DNA from: Spirosoma validum
GTDB taxonomy: Bacteria > Bacteroidota > Bacteroidia > Cytophagales > Spirosomataceae
Assembly: GCF_014699035.1 (NCBI RefSeq)
Contig: NZ_JACXAA010000001.1
Coordinates: 1,054,001-1,118,000 of the forward strand
Reading direction: 5' to 3'
Length of the DNA stretch: 64,000 nucleotides
Part shown: in pieces, positions 1-9,321 of the stretch
How positions within the stretch are numbered: the first letter of the stretch is position 1
How the letters are laid out: every line of letters begins with the position of its first letter
Notes under the pieces: generated by a model
What the model saw: the letters and a program-made list of their open reading frames with translations, nothing else
Told to the model about the DNA's origin: nothing
Database searches by the model: none
Translations under genes and position numbers: made by a program

Positions 1-2
1 TA

Positions 3-605
3 AGCACGGTACTTCCAAAATCCATCAAAACACTACGTTCGGATATCTGGGATTTGCTTGATATGCTGGATACAGAAGTAGGGCAGTTTGAACACCGTCT
101 GCATATAGAGGAATTAAAACGTCAGTGCGATCTATTTCTCACTAATCGCCAGAAACTCGTAGCCGGTACTGTCGAAACCATGCCTGTATTCGTAGACTGG
201 AATATTGGTAATTTTTCTGTTACGCAGAACTTTGAGCTATACTCGCGTTGGGATTATGACTGGTTCAGAGTCAGTTATCGGGTTCTGGATTTTTACTTTT
301 TTAGCCGGGTTGTTTCAAACATTGGCGACCGAACGGTATTCAGTTATGTGATCGGTCCGTTAATGGAAGACCGCTTTCTCCTGTTTCTGAAGGAGTACCA
401 TACCGTGTATCCGCTAACCGAAAACGAAATTCGATTTCTGCCCGAAGCGTACCGATTCTTTATTTTAAACTACGTAATAAAATACGGTCGGTATTTTTTC
501 CATCGCACCTATGCGACTAAGCTTCAGCGCGAGGCCTATCAGACTTACTTTCCGTCTATCGATGAGTTTGATGCGGATAAAATTCTAAAGGTGCTGGGAA
601 TATAG
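3..605 (+). CDS. APH/choline-kinase-like phosphotransferase, C-terminal part (5' truncated by window)
   Basis: The frame is open to the left edge of the window, so the N-terminal lobe is missing; a TTG at 54 is probably just an internal leucine. What remains looks like the C-terminal lobe of an aminoglycoside/choline-kinase-type phosphotransferase. FVDWNIGN fits the family pattern HGDxxxxN, giving a catalytic Asp and a metal-binding Asn, although the usual His-Gly is replaced by Phe-Val. SRWDYDW fits the later DxD metal motif. The rest is rich in aromatic residues and helical in character. The substrate cannot be told from this fragment. The family call rests on the two spaced motifs and is moderately sure. 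Confidence 0.55.
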   Translation, partial: STVLPKSIKTLRSDIWDLLDMLDTEVGQFEHRLHIEELKRQCDLFLTNRQKLVAGTVETMPVFVDWNIGNFSVTQNFELYSRWDYDWFRVSYRVLDFYFFSRVVSNIGDRTVFSYVIGPLMEDRFLLFLKEYHTVYPLTENEIRFLPEAYRFFILNYVIKYGRYFFHRTYATKLQREAYQTYFPSIDEFDADKILKVLGI

Positions 606-732
606 TGATCTAACGTTCTAATCAGGCATGAATGACCCCCACACTTATCGGAAAATGAGGCCGAATTTACGAACTCGCTCGTCGTTCGTATTTTTCTGAA
701 GAAGCAATCGGTTTCATAAAGAATTTCACTGA

Positions 733-861
733 TTTTTACATGTAGAGCATGTGCTAGTAGTCAATCAAAACCGTCGTATCCGAGAAGTTTATAATGGCAC
801 AGTGGCGCTGGATATTGATAAGCTAATTCTGGATATACAGACACTAGTTAAAGAAAACTGA
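733..861 (+). pseudogene. Remnant of an SCO1/SenC-family C-terminus
   Basis: After a stop at 730-732 a frame of about 42 codons reads HVEHVLVVNQNRRIREVYNG and continues to LILDIQTLVKEN, then TGA. This resembles the last part of SCO1/SenC copper-chaperone thioredoxin-fold proteins: HTExFVLVDxxxRIRGxYDGT followed by the closing helix LIxDIxxLLKE. The frame has no start and no upstream CxxxC half. Codons resembling the preceding residues lie in another frame, which suggests a frameshifted, deleted gene. The family match is by eye. Confidence 0.45.
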
Positions 862-940
862 TTGAAAATTCTGCTTCGGTCGTACTTTTACCAATAAAAA
901 TATCGGTAAAACCAGTACGTACCATCTATTCATTTCCTCT

Positions 941-1789
941 ATGCAGATTGCCGATTTCAAAACTATAGCGGCTGACTATCAAGTAATCTTCTTTGACGCA
1001 TTTGGCGTTTTGAAAAATTCAGAGGGTATTTTGCCAGGCATTGAAACAACGTTTGATTGGCTTCGGGATAACGGCAAAACTTTTTACGTACTAACTAACG
1101 ATGCCTCACGCGGTCCACACGAATTGGCCGAATCGTATTATCGGCAAGGTTTCTATGCAATTACGCCGGAACGAATTATTTCGTCAGGAATGCTGGCACG
1201 CGAATACCTTGATCTGAAAGTACATCATGGAACAGTGGCTTATTTAGGTACCGAGAAATCAGCCCATTATCTCGAAACTACAGGCTTAAAAACCTTGCCA
1301 ATTAGTCAGGTAGATCTCAAAGACGTAGCAGATATTAATGCATTGGTGCTACTTGACGACGAGGGTTTCGACTGGAACACTGACTTGACTAAAACAGTCA
1401 ATCTCCTTCGGAAGCGTAACATTCCGGTTATTGTAGCGAATACCGATGCAACTTATCCTGTCTCGAAGACCCGCATTGCCATTGCCATTGGCGCCGTGGC
1501 TAAGATGATCGAGACGATTGTTGGCAAAAAATTTATTCGATTTGGGAAGCCCGACGCTCAGTTATTTATGTTCGCCTATGAGCGTCTGGAAAATGCCGTC
1601 CACGTTAGTAAACGGGATATTCTGATGGTGGGCGATACGTTACACACAGATATCTTAGGCGGGAATAAGTTCGGCTTGGATACAGTATTGGTGTTAACGG
1701 GTAATACCCAGCCACAGGATGCAGAAATTTTAATCCGAAGTACTGGCATTATTCCCACCTACGTCTGCAAATCCGTTGTGATTCGGTAA
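941..1789 (+). CDS. HAD-superfamily class IIA sugar-phosphatase-like hydrolase (NagD/TIGR01459 type)
   Basis: A 282-residue soluble protein with the HAD motifs in order. Motif I, FFDAFGVLKN near residue 18, carries the nucleophile Asp; the usual second Asp is replaced by Phe, as in the TIGR01459 branch. Motif II is VLTNDAS near residue 50, and motifs III/IV are GKPD followed by MVGDTLHTDILGG near residue 227. A C2-type cap sits between motifs II and III, as in NagD-like phosphatases. The physiological substrate is unknown. It stands alone, with about 200 bases of non-coding DNA before acpP. Confidence 0.85.
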   Translation: MQIADFKTIAADYQVIFFDAFGVLKNSEGILPGIETTFDWLRDNGKTFYVLTNDASRGPHELAESYYRQGFYAITPERIISSGMLAREYLDLKVHHGTVAYLGTEKSAHYLETTGLKTLPISQVDLKDVADINALVLLDDEGFDWNTDLTKTVNLLRKRNIPVIVANTDATYPVSKTRIAIAIGAVAKMIETIVGKKFIRFGKPDAQLFMFAYERLENAVHVSKRDILMVGDTLHTDILGGNKFGLDTVLVLTGNTQPQDAEILIRSTGIIPTYVCKSVVIR

Positions 1790-1925
1790 ATCATGCTGAT
1801 TTCATCGGTGGCGTATCCGTATTATCCAAGCAGACATAAAGCACCATTTTCTTTCTCAACTAATTGGCTATCAATAGTATATACCTTTAAACAAAAGAAC
1901 TTGAAACGATTTATACTTCAAAAAA

Positions 1926-1956
1926 TTGTTTGATAATACAAAGGTAAATACGTTTC
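1926..1956 (+). promoter_or_regulatory. Bacteroidota-type promoter of acpP
   Basis: TTG at 1926-1928, a 20-base spacer, then TACGTTTC at 1949-1956, matching TTG-N19-21-TAnnTTTG in all but the last base. Transcription would start near 1963, leaving a leader of about 30 bases before the acpP ATG. Confidence 0.45.
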
Positions 1957-1992
1957 TTTGCGCAGTTTTTTAATCTACAACGGACTACTAAA

Positions 1993-2232
1993 ATGTCGGA
2001 CATTGCACAAAAAGTTAAGAATATCATTGTTGAGAAACTGGGTGTTGAAGAGTCAGAAGTGACGCCGGAAGCAAGCTTCACCAATGACTTGGGTGCTGAT
2101 TCACTCGATACGGTTGAGTTAATTATGGAATTTGAAAAAGAATTCAACCTGCCTATCCCCGACGATGAGGCTGAAAAAATCTCAACAGTTGGTTTAGCCA
2201 TTGAGTATCTGGAAAAACACATCGGTAAGTAA
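1993..2232 (+). CDS. acpP: Acyl carrier protein
   Basis: A 79-residue acidic protein. Ser37 in [10 protein letters not shown] is the attachment site for 4'-phosphopantetheine, which carries growing acyl chains in type II fatty-acid synthesis. Length and charge are typical of the family. It is followed by fabF and rnc on the same strand, a widely conserved order, though with a 150-base gap before fabF. Its upstream region holds a Bacteroidota-type promoter. Confidence 0.98.
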   Translation: MSDIAQKVKNIIVEKLGVEESEVTPEASFTNDLGADSLDTVELIMEFEKEFNLPIPDDEAEKISTVGLAIEYLEKHIGK

Positions 2233-2383
2233 TTTTTTGCTGATGCTCAATTCGGTATGGAAGTCAGTAGACTAAGAAGCCAATCACTACCGTAATTGAC
2301 TAAGCTATGTAGTACCTGGAAGCCAGCGCCAACAAAAGTAGGCTCGGCGTTGTTTTTCAATTTTCATTACGCAGTTTCGCTGT

Positions 2384-3634
2384 ATGACATTCAAACGAGT
2401 AGTAGTGACCGGCCTCGGTGCGTTGACACCTATTGGCAATGATGTAACCACCTATTGGAACAACTTAGCCGCTGGTGTAAGCGGGGCCGGTCCCATTACG
2501 AAGTTTGACGCCAGCAAGTTTCGTACGCAATTCGCTTGCGAAGTAAAGGGGTTGGACGTAACGCAGTTCATTCCCCGGCAGGAGGCCCGTAAGATGGATG
2601 CGTTCACGCATTATGCACTTATCGCCACTGATGAGGCCATTCGTGACGCTGGTATAAACCTTGATACCATTAACAAAAATAAAGTTGGTGTTATTTGGGG
2701 GTCAGGTATCGGTGGTCTAAAGTCCTTCGAGGACGAGATGATCGATTACGCGAAAGGCGATGGGACTCCACGTATCAATCCGTTTTTTATTGTTCGCATG
2801 ATTGCCGATAGCGCATCGGGGCAAATTTCGATGCGTTATGGTTTTCGAGGGACAAACTACGTAACAGTTTCTGCCTGTGCTTCTACTAACAATGCCATTA
2901 TCGATGCTTTTAATTACATTCGCTTAGGCCGTTTAAACATGTGCGTTGTGGGTGGGTCAGAAGCTGCCGTTACGAAAGCTGGTATTGGTGGTTTCAACGC
3001 GAACCGCGCTTTGTCGGAACGTAATGACTCTCCCGAAACAGCGTCAAGACCGTATGATAAGGATCGTGATGGATTTGTATTAGGCGAAGGTGCGGGATCG
3101 CTCATTCTGGAAGAATATGAGCATGCTCAATCACGCGGTGCCAAAATTTATGCGGAATTAATTGGTGGAGGTATGTCGTCAGATGCTTATCACATTACGG
3201 CTCCCCATCCTGAAGGCCTGGGAGCTTTTCTGGGTATGCAGGACGCGCTTGATGACGCTGGCATTGCTCCAACTGAGATTGATTACATTAATACGCATGG
3301 TACCTCAACACCAATTGGCGATCCACAAGAACTGAAGGCAATCCATCAATTATTCGGTGAGCACTCATTCAATATAAATATCAGCTCAACCAAATCAATG
3401 ACTGGCCATTTGCTGGGTGCCGCAGGTGCCGTTGAAGCTATTGCCTGTATTAAAGCGCTCGAACACCAGATCGTTCCACCAACGATAAATCACTTCACAG
3501 ACGACGAAGAAATTGATTCGCGCTTTAATTTAACGTTTAATACTGCCCAATCGAGACCAATGACTACTGTGATGAGTAATGCATTCGGGTTCGGTGGACA
3601 CAATGCCATCGTCATTTTCCGTAAACTTAGCTGA
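2384..3634 (+). CDS. fabF: 3-oxoacyl-ACP synthase II (KAS II)
   Basis: This 416-residue thiolase-fold condensing enzyme elongates acyl-ACP with malonyl-ACP. The catalytic triad is visible: Cys165 in TVSACAS, His305 in INTHGTSTP and His342 in KSMTGHLLGAAG. The glycine-rich C-terminal NAFGFGGHN motif is intact. Length is typical of FabF. It sits between acpP and rnc, with only three bases to the rnc start, so translation of the two is probably coupled. Confidence 0.98.
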   Translation: MTFKRVVVTGLGALTPIGNDVTTYWNNLAAGVSGAGPITKFDASKFRTQFACEVKGLDVTQFIPRQEARKMDAFTHYALIATDEAIRDAGINLDTINKNKVGVIWGSGIGGLKSFEDEMIDYAKGDGTPRINPFFIVRMIADSASGQISMRYGFRGTNYVTVSACASTNNAIIDAFNYIRLGRLNMCVVGGSEAAVTKAGIGGFNANRALSERNDSPETASRPYDKDRDGFVLGEGAGSLILEEYEHAQSRGAKIYAELIGGGMSSDAYHITAPHPEGLGAFLGMQDALDDAGIAPTEIDYINTHGTSTPIGDPQELKAIHQLFGEHSFNINISSTKSMTGHLLGAAGAVEAIACIKALEHQIVPPTINHFTDDEEIDSRFNLTFNTAQSRPMTTVMSNAFGFGGHNAIVIFRKLS

Positions 3635-3637
3635 GCC

Positions 3638-4399
3638 GTGCAACTCGCTCTGCCTCGTAGTTTGTCTAATCCTTTTAGCTGGTTCCGATCTGGTAATTCT
3701 GGGTCGAGTAAGAATCTACGCCGGTCAATTGCTCATATTATTGGAGCACGCCCTTCTAACTTAGGAGTGTATCAATTGGCGCTACGTCATACATCAGCGT
3801 CAAAAGCCACGGCTATTGAAGGGTTTCGGGAATCAAACGAGCGTCTGGAATATCTCGGTGATGCGGTGTTAGGTATGGTCATTGCTGAATTTCTCTTCAA
3901 AAAATATCCTTATAAAGACGAAGGCTTTTTAACTGAAATTCGCTCTCGAATTGTCAATCGAGAGACCTTGAATGGTATTGCACGTAAAATTGGTCTCGAT
4001 CTATTGATCGAGTATGACGGAAGCCGGACACGTAGCATGCCTGCCCGTACGTCCATGTATGGCGATGCGCTTGAGGCTCTGGTGGGGGCGGTTTATTTAG
4101 ACAAAGGATTCCGATTCACTCGTCGGTTTATTCTTAAGGATTTATTATCGCATTACGATATCGAGTCAGTCGTACAGACAAACGGTAACTTCAAAAGCCG
4201 TCTGATTGAGTGGGCACAGAGAGAGGGGAAAGAAATTCGTTTCGAAATTATCTCCGAAAAAGGAAATAGCCATTTCCGTGAGTTCATTGCCCAGGTATTA
4301 GTCAATGATGAGCCTTTCGCAACAGGCAGCGGTTATAGCAAGAAAAAAGCTGAGCAAGCGGCTGCAGAGAAAGCTTTTGATTTACTTGCTATAAAATAG
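3638..4399 (+). CDS. rnc: Ribonuclease III
   Basis: A double-strand-specific endoribonuclease of 253 residues. The signature NERLEYLGDAVLGMVIAEFL carries the metal-binding acidic residues of the nuclease domain, with a further acidic stretch at YGDALEALVGAVYLDKGF. A double-stranded-RNA-binding domain fills the last 75 residues or so, ending GYSKKKAEQAAAEKAFDLL. The chosen start is a GTG three bases after the fabF stop; later starts are possible because the first 25 residues or so are not conserved in the family. Confidence 0.95.
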   Translation: MQLALPRSLSNPFSWFRSGNSGSSKNLRRSIAHIIGARPSNLGVYQLALRHTSASKATAIEGFRESNERLEYLGDAVLGMVIAEFLFKKYPYKDEGFLTEIRSRIVNRETLNGIARKIGLDLLIEYDGSRTRSMPARTSMYGDALEALVGAVYLDKGFRFTRRFILKDLLSHYDIESVVQTNGNFKSRLIEWAQREGKEIRFEIISEKGNSHFREFIAQVLVNDEPFATGSGYSKKKAEQAAAEKAFDLLAIK

Positions 4400-4715
4400 T
4401 CCCCTTTCTGCCTTCAATTTATTCATTTCTGTAGTGTATCCACCGTATTGGTATGGTCTATATATTTCACCTTACTGCAGCTATTCTGGCATATTTCTTT
4501 ATATTTAAGTAAGGAATAATGACAAACCGTCGTTATTTTAGCTGCTATTATTCTTGGTATAAGAATTGCTCAATCAGTACATAGAATGAACGTTCCACAA
4601 GTAATATGGGCGGGAAAAGGTAATGCTAAACCGCGCTAACAAAGCCCTGTTAAATTTTGTTAAGGACTAGCATTACCTGGATTTTTCGGAAGGCACTTTC
4701 CGTTATACCAACAGA
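4400..4715 (+). other. Non-coding stretch before htrA, with possible decayed small membrane protein
   Basis: No intact gene was found in these 316 bases. A 19-codon hydrophobic frame (4453-4512, starting MVYIFHLTAAILAYFFIFK) ends in TAA. In a shifted frame, VVILAAIILGIRIAQ and 22 further codons follow up to TAA at about 4639. Read together they could be a frameshifted two-segment membrane peptide of about 60 residues; this is a guess from hydrophobic pattern only. The 3' part contains a perfect inverted repeat, listed separately. Confidence 0.3.
4619..4677 (+). promoter_or_regulatory. Perfect 10-bp inverted repeat upstream of htrA
   Basis: GGTAATGCTA at 4619-4628 is repeated as TAGCATTACC at 4668-4677, separated by 39 bases. 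It ends about 40 bases before the GTG start of htrA. It could be a stem in the leader or a paired operator. It has no following T-run, so it does not look like a terminator. Confidence 0.4.
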
Positions 4716-6290
4716 GTGAAATTTGACTCCAACACAAAAAAAGCAATTAGATTTTCCCAATTAACCATGAAAAGTAACTGGAAATTATTGGCGTTGATGG
4801 CACTACTATCGAGTGTAATAACGCTGGCCGCTTACAACCTGTTGGGATTTAACAACCGGGATGTAATTTTTAATGAATCGTCGCCAATACCGACGATTAC
4901 AGGTCGTCTGGCATCCATGCCGGGTGGACCATCGGCTGTGCCGGGTGATTTCTCTACGGCTGCTGAAGCCGTGACGCCAATGGTTGTTCACATACGTACT
5001 ACAATGACCCGTACGGTACGTCAACAACAGCAAATGCCCGATATTTTTCGGGAGTTCTTCGGAGATGAGTTCGGTGGTAATCAACGGCAGCCTCGTCGTC
5101 AGCAAGGGCAAGCCTCTGGATCGGGTGTTATCATCAGCAAAGATGGCTATATCGTCACCAACAACCACGTCGTTCAGGATGCCGATGAAGTAGAAGTCAT
5201 CATGACCGACAAACGTAGCTTTAAGGCAAAAGTGATTGGTACAGATCCGTTGACAGACTTAGCTGTTATCAAAGTTGATGCTAACAACCTGCCTTTTATT
5301 ACGCTTGGTGATTCAGATGCCCTGAAATTAGGTGAATGGGTATTAGCGGTTGGTTACCCTCTCGATCTGGAATCAACAGTTACAGCTGGTATTGTTAGTG
5401 CGAAAGGTCGCCGGATTGGTATTCTTGACCAGAATATAAATAAAAACGATGCTAAACCCGACTCACCTGTAGAAGCTTTCATTCAAACGGATGCTGCTAT
5501 TAATCCAGGAAACTCTGGCGGTGCATTGGTAAATCTGCGTGGTGAATTAATTGGCATTAATTCTGCAATTGCATCAGCAACAGGATATTATAGTGGTTAT
5601 GGATTCGCTGTCCCTGTGTCACTCGTAAAAAAAGTATCGGCTGACTTGCTCAAATATGGTAATGTTCAACGTGGTTACATTGGTATTCTTCCTATTGAGT
5701 TGAACAGCACGGTAGCCAAAGAGAAAGGGGCGAAAATAGGTCGCGGAATCTATGTCGAAAACGTTGTTGAAAAAGGTGCTGCTGAGGCTGCCGGTTTGAA
5801 AAAAGGCGATGTTATCGTGAAAATGGAAGGCCAGGCGCTTGATTCTGACGCACAGATGCGTGAAATCATTGGTCGTCGTCGTCCGGGTGATATTGTAAAC
5901 GTGACGGTAAATCGTGACGGCTCGGAGCGGGATTTCAAAGTTGAACTTCGTAATCGCAATGGTGGCCGTGATGTCATCAAAAAATCGGATATCACCGCAG
6001 CGAATACGTCCCTAAATACATTGGGTGCTAGCTTTGAAGATCTTTCTGCTCAAGATGCGAAACAATTGGGCGTGACGGGTGGCGTTCGGGTTAAGAAAAT
6101 CACGGATGGTAAACTGGCAGAAACCGACGTCGAAGAAGGGTTCATCATCGTTAAAGCGAACGGTAAGAACGTTAAAACGACCAAAGACTTACAGGCGATT
6201 ATGTCATCAGTAAAAGAGGGAGAAGGGCTCATGCTGATCGGTATGTATCCCAATAGTTCCCGGATGTATTACTACGCCGTACCCGTGTAA
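4716..6290 (+). CDS. htrA: Do/HtrA-family periplasmic serine protease
   Basis: A 524-residue envelope protease/chaperone for misfolded proteins. A membrane anchor or signal segment lies near residues 22-43. The trypsin-like triad is His151 (TNNHVV), Asp181 (LTDLAV) and Ser267 (NPGNSGGA). Two PDZ domains follow, at roughly residues 310-400 and 425-520. The GTG at 4716 gives the length above, but an ATG at 4767 would put the hydrophobic segment right at the N-terminus and may be the true start. Before the protease core is a Gln/Arg-rich loop (QQQQMPD...RQPRRQQGQ) typical of the flexible LA loop. Confidence 0.95.
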   Translation: MKFDSNTKKAIRFSQLTMKSNWKLLALMALLSSVITLAAYNLLGFNNRDVIFNESSPIPTITGRLASMPGGPSAVPGDFSTAAEAVTPMVVHIRTTMTRTVRQQQQMPDIFREFFGDEFGGNQRQPRRQQGQASGSGVIISKDGYIVTNNHVVQDADEVEVIMTDKRSFKAKVIGTDPLTDLAVIKVDANNLPFITLGDSDALKLGEWVLAVGYPLDLESTVTAGIVSAKGRRIGILDQNINKNDAKPDSPVEAFIQTDAAINPGNSGGALVNLRGELIGINSAIASATGYYSGYGFAVPVSLVKKVSADLLKYGNVQRGYIGILPIELNSTVAKEKGAKIGRGIYVENVVEKGAAEAAGLKKGDVIVKMEGQALDSDAQMREIIGRRRPGDIVNVTVNRDGSERDFKVELRNRNGGRDVIKKSDITAANTSLNTLGASFEDLSAQDAKQLGVTGGVRVKKITDGKLAETDVEEGFIIVKANGKNVKTTKDLQAIMSSVKEGEGLMLIGMYPNSSRMYYYAVPV

Positions 6291-6298
6291 TTGATCAC

Positions 6299-6356
6299 GG
6301 TTTGATAAATGAAAAGGCCCGCCAAAAACTTGGCGGGCCTTTTCATTTATCAAACC
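6299..6356. terminator. Bidirectional terminator between htrA and gmd
   Basis: A perfect stem of 27 base pairs, arms 6299-6325 and 6330-6356, with an AAAC loop. The GC-rich core GGCCCGCCAA is flanked by A and T stretches on both sides. It lies between the convergent ends of htrA and gmd, so it probably terminates both. Confidence 0.9.
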
Positions 6357-6383
6357 GAATTACTTGTTAAACCGTGTCCATTT

Positions 6384-7496
6384 CTACTCATAATAATTTA
6401 ACACCTGATGACCACTCTTTACCAACAGTTGGTCACGCCGGAAGAGATCGATATCGGCCGTCATCATATCTTTTACCAGAGCAGCCAGATCGTATTTTGG
6501 CTGCCAGTTTAATTGAGTCATCGCTTTAGTCGGATCGCCAAGTAAGAGATCCACTTCTGTTGGACGATAATACCTAGGATCGACACATACTACTGTTTTC
6601 CCAACTTCAACCGGGAAGTCTGGGTTCGTTGAACTTGACACAATACCAACTTCCGAAGAGCCTTCACCAGAAAACTCAAGCTCAACGCCGATTTCAGCAA
6701 AAGCCATTCTCACGAAATCCCGAATACTTGTCGTTACACCTGTTGCAATGACAAAATCTTCAGGTTTTTCCTGCTGTAGAATCAGGTACATTGCTTCAAC
6801 GTAGTCTTTAGCATGTCCCCAATCACGTAATGAGTCAATATTTCCAAGATATACTTTATCCTGCAAACCTAAACCGATTCGAGCGGCAGCACGGGTGATT
6901 TTACGTGTAACGAACGTTTCACCACGTAAAGGTGATTCATGGTTGAATAGAATCCCATTACAGGCGTACATGTTATAAGCTTCACGGTAATTGACTGTAA
7001 TCCAGTAGCCGTATAATTTGGCAACAGCGTAAGGCGAACGTGGATAGAATGGGGTCGTTTCGGACTGAGCATGCCCCTGAACACCACCATACAATTCTGA
7101 CGTCGAAGCTTGATAAATCCGGGTTTTTTCAGTCAAGCCTAGCAAACGAACAGCTTCCAGAATACGTAGCGTGCCAATACCATCAACCTGAGCCGTATAT
7201 TCAGGCTCTTCAAAACTTACCCGTACATGCGACATAGCGCCGAGGTTGTAGATCTCGTCAGGCTGTACTTCTTGTATAATTCTAATAATATTAGTCGAGT
7301 CGGAAAGATCGCCATAATGAAGCTTGAAGTGCACATCTTTTTCATGTGGATCTTCATACATATTATCAATCCGTTGCGTGTTAAAAAGGGAGCTCCGGCG
7401 TTTTATACCATGTACTTCATAACCTTTTCCTAATAGTAGTTCAGCCAGATAGGCCCCATCTTGTCCGGTTATTCCGGTAATCAGCGCTTTCTTCAT
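6384..7496 (-). CDS. gmd: GDP-mannose 4,6-dehydratase
   Basis: This enzyme converts GDP-D-mannose to GDP-4-keto-6-deoxymannose, the precursor of GDP-fucose and related sugars for surface glycans. The 370-residue extended SDR protein starts with the NAD(P)-binding [15 protein letters not shown]. It has the catalytic YxxxK ([10 protein letters not shown]) and the Gmd-specific [16 protein letters not shown] segment. No fcl/wcaG or glycosyltransferase adjoins it. A TACATTTG box (minus strand, 7547-7554) resembles a -7 element but lacks a clear -33. Confidence 0.97.
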   Translation of the reverse strand: MKKALITGITGQDGAYLAELLLGKGYEVHGIKRRSSLFNTQRIDNMYEDPHEKDVHFKLHYGDLSDSTNIIRIIQEVQPDEIYNLGAMSHVRVSFEEPEYTAQVDGIGTLRILEAVRLLGLTEKTRIYQASTSELYGGVQGHAQSETTPFYPRSPYAVAKLYGYWITVNYREAYNMYACNGILFNHESPLRGETFVTRKITRAAARIGLGLQDKVYLGNIDSLRDWGHAKDYVEAMYLILQQEKPEDFVIATGVTTSIRDFVRMAFAEIGVELEFSGEGSSEVGIVSSSTNPDFPVEVGKTVVCVDPRYYRPTEVDLLLGDPTKAMTQLNWQPKYDLAALVKDMMTADIDLFRRDQLLVKSGHQVLNYYE

Positions 7497-7579
7497 AATG
7501 TGCTAACTTGGTCAATACCAAGACATCAAATTGTATAAAACTTATTCAAATGTAAGGTCTGACGACCAATTTATATAAT

Positions 7580-8173
7580 TTATTTTATTAACAGGCTTCG
7601 TCTAATATCAACTTTATCGGGCTGTAATTGCGCTGATGAAATCAATCGGCGAATCGAGGTGTAATATCGTTCGGCATCCATTCGGCGCATGAAATCACCA
7701 ACTTTAAGTTTATACGTTGGCTGATTATAGCTTAAGTAAGGACTTAGTTCCGGAAAATTCTGGTAGATTAATAGTTTGGCAGCATCGACTTCCTGACGTT
7801 GATTTCCGACATAAATCTGGACGCGATAGCCGGGAGCATACCGTATAGATCGATTTTGGGTGGCAATGGTATCAAGCACTAAGTCGAGTCGTCGGTTAAC
7901 GTGCATGGCCTCAACAGGCGCATTCACTTTACGCGTTTCATTTTTACGAGGTGCCGTTGTAGAGGGTTTTGCTGGTGTATTAGAAGCATTAGATTTGCTG
8001 GTAGTAGCCATATTGGCCGATGTAGCATTATATACCGGTCTTACTAAAGATAAATCTTCAGTATAGCTGTTGTAATCTACTACTGTCCGACTTGATACAA
8101 TTGGTTTGTTGCTAGCACATCCGGTCATTATCATCAAGCCTAATACAAAAAATTTAGCTAAGTCTACACGCAT
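7580..8173 (-). CDS. SPOR-domain lipoprotein
   Basis: A 197-residue protein with a lipoprotein signal ending LMIMTGC, so the mature chain would begin at the lipidated Cys near residue 19. A low-complexity Ala/Ser/Thr/Lys linker (residues 45-90) follows. The C-terminal SPOR-like domain, from GYRVQIYVGNQ to the end, normally binds denuded septal peptidoglycan. It is probably attached to the outer membrane. It is divergent from murB. A TATTTTTG box (minus strand, 8194-8201) lies about 20 bases upstream of the start and may be its -7 element. Confidence 0.75.
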   Translation of the reverse strand: MRVDLAKFFVLGLMIMTGCASNKPIVSSRTVVDYNSYTEDLSLVRPVYNATSANMATTSKSNASNTPAKPSTTAPRKNETRKVNAPVEAMHVNRRLDLVLDTIATQNRSIRYAPGYRVQIYVGNQRQEVDAAKLLIYQNFPELSPYLSYNQPTYKLKVGDFMRRMDAERYYTSIRRLISSAQLQPDKVDIRRSLLIK

Positions 8174-8266
8174 GTTTGTTGTTCACCAAGACACAAAAAT
8201 AACCTTTTTGTCATTTTATTAAGTCAATCTAGTGAAATCGAACACGATGCAGGACTGGATTTTGGT

Positions 8267-8274
8267 TAATTTTG
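8267..8274 (+). promoter_or_regulatory. Candidate -7 box of murB
   Basis: TAATTTTG is a full match to the Bacteroidota -7 element TAnnTTTG. The -33 region is not convincing. Transcription would start near 8281, leaving a leader of about 15 bases before the ATG at 8296. The in-frame TTG at 8272 lies inside this box, which argues against it as the murB start. Confidence 0.4.
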
Positions 8275-8295
8275 AGCATTCACTGCGCACAATAC

Positions 8296-9321
8296 ATGCT
8301 GAATATACAAAGCTACGTATCGCTTAAACCATATAATACATTTAGGATTGGTGCCACCACACGGTATTGGGTTGATATTAATCACGAAGAGGACCTTCAA
8401 ACGCTTTTACAGTTAACTGAATTTGCTGATTCACCAAAACTGATTCTTGGCGGAGGAAGTAATATTTTACTTTGCCAAAACTTCGATGGCTTAGTCATCA
8501 AAATGAATATCCAGGGAATCGAAATGCTTCGAGAAGACGATTCCCATATTTATTTAAAAGCTGGTGCGGGAGTTAACTGGCATGAATTAGTCCAGTTCTG
8601 CGTGCAACAAGGCTACGCAGGAATGGAAAATCTTTCGCTCATACCCGGTACGGTTGGCGCTGCTCCTATGCAGAATATTGGGGCTTATGGTGTAGAGCTA
8701 GAACAGGTGTTTGAGTCACTTACCGCTATGCATATCGTTACGGGTGAAAAGCAGACATTCAACCACAGCGATTGCGCCTTTGGCTATCGGGAAAGTATTT
8801 TTAAGCGAGAATTGAAAGGGCAATACATTATCACCAGCGTTACGTTTCAGTTAGATAAACACCCTACGTTTCATACGCGCTACGGAGCCATTCAGGAAAC
8901 CCTTTCTGAAATGGGCATAACAGACAGCAATTTGTCCATTAAATCGATTAGTGAGGCCGTTATTCGTATACGACGTAGTAAACTCCCCGATCCCGCTCAG
9001 ATTGGAAATGCAGGAAGTTTTTTCAAAAACCCAGAGATTTCAAAAGATCAATTCGAAGCAATTCAAAACCAATACCCGACTTTACCCGGTTATCCTATTG
9101 GTGATAACATCGTAAAAGTTCCGGCAGGATGGCTGATTGAACAGGCTGGCTGGAAAGGGTACCGCTCTGGCGACGCGGGCGTTCATGCAAAACAAGCGTT
9201 GGTTTTAGTGAACTATGGCAACGCTACTGGCAACGAGATTATAGATCTTGCCAAGCAAATACAAGAATCAGTACTTGCGAAATTCGGGATATCTATATCT
9301 CCAGAGGTGAATGTGATATAA
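8296..9321 (+). CDS. murB: UDP-N-acetylenolpyruvoylglucosamine reductase
   Basis: This FAD enzyme makes UDP-N-acetylmuramate in peptidoglycan synthesis. The 341-residue protein shows the FAD-binding LGGGSNILL and PGTVGAAPMQNIGAYG, the catalytic serine motif GNAGSFFKNP, and the C-terminal AGWLIEQAGWKG. It has the extra segment of type I (E. coli-like) MurB. An in-frame TTG eight codons upstream (8272) is possible, but it overlaps a likely -7 promoter box, so ATG 8296 is preferred. The stop codon is the first part of the downstream hairpin arm. Confidence 0.95.
   Translation: MLNIQSYVSLKPYNTFRIGATTRYWVDINHEEDLQTLLQLTEFADSPKLILGGGSNILLCQNFDGLVIKMNIQGIEMLREDDSHIYLKAGAGVNWHELVQFCVQQGYAGMENLSLIPGTVGAAPMQNIGAYGVELEQVFESLTAMHIVTGEKQTFNHSDCAFGYRESIFKRELKGQYIITSVTFQLDKHPTFHTRYGAIQETLSEMGITDSNLSIKSISEAVIRIRRSKLPDPAQIGNAGSFFKNPEISKDQFEAIQNQYPTLPGYPIGDNIVKVPAGWLIEQAGWKGYRSGDAGVHAKQALVLVNYGNATGNEIIDLAKQIQESVLAKFGISISPEVNVI

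Noticed and set aside
4806..5168. Minus-strand open frame of 120 codons inside htrA
   Set aside because: It lies wholly within a well-supported protease gene and encodes no recognisable motif.
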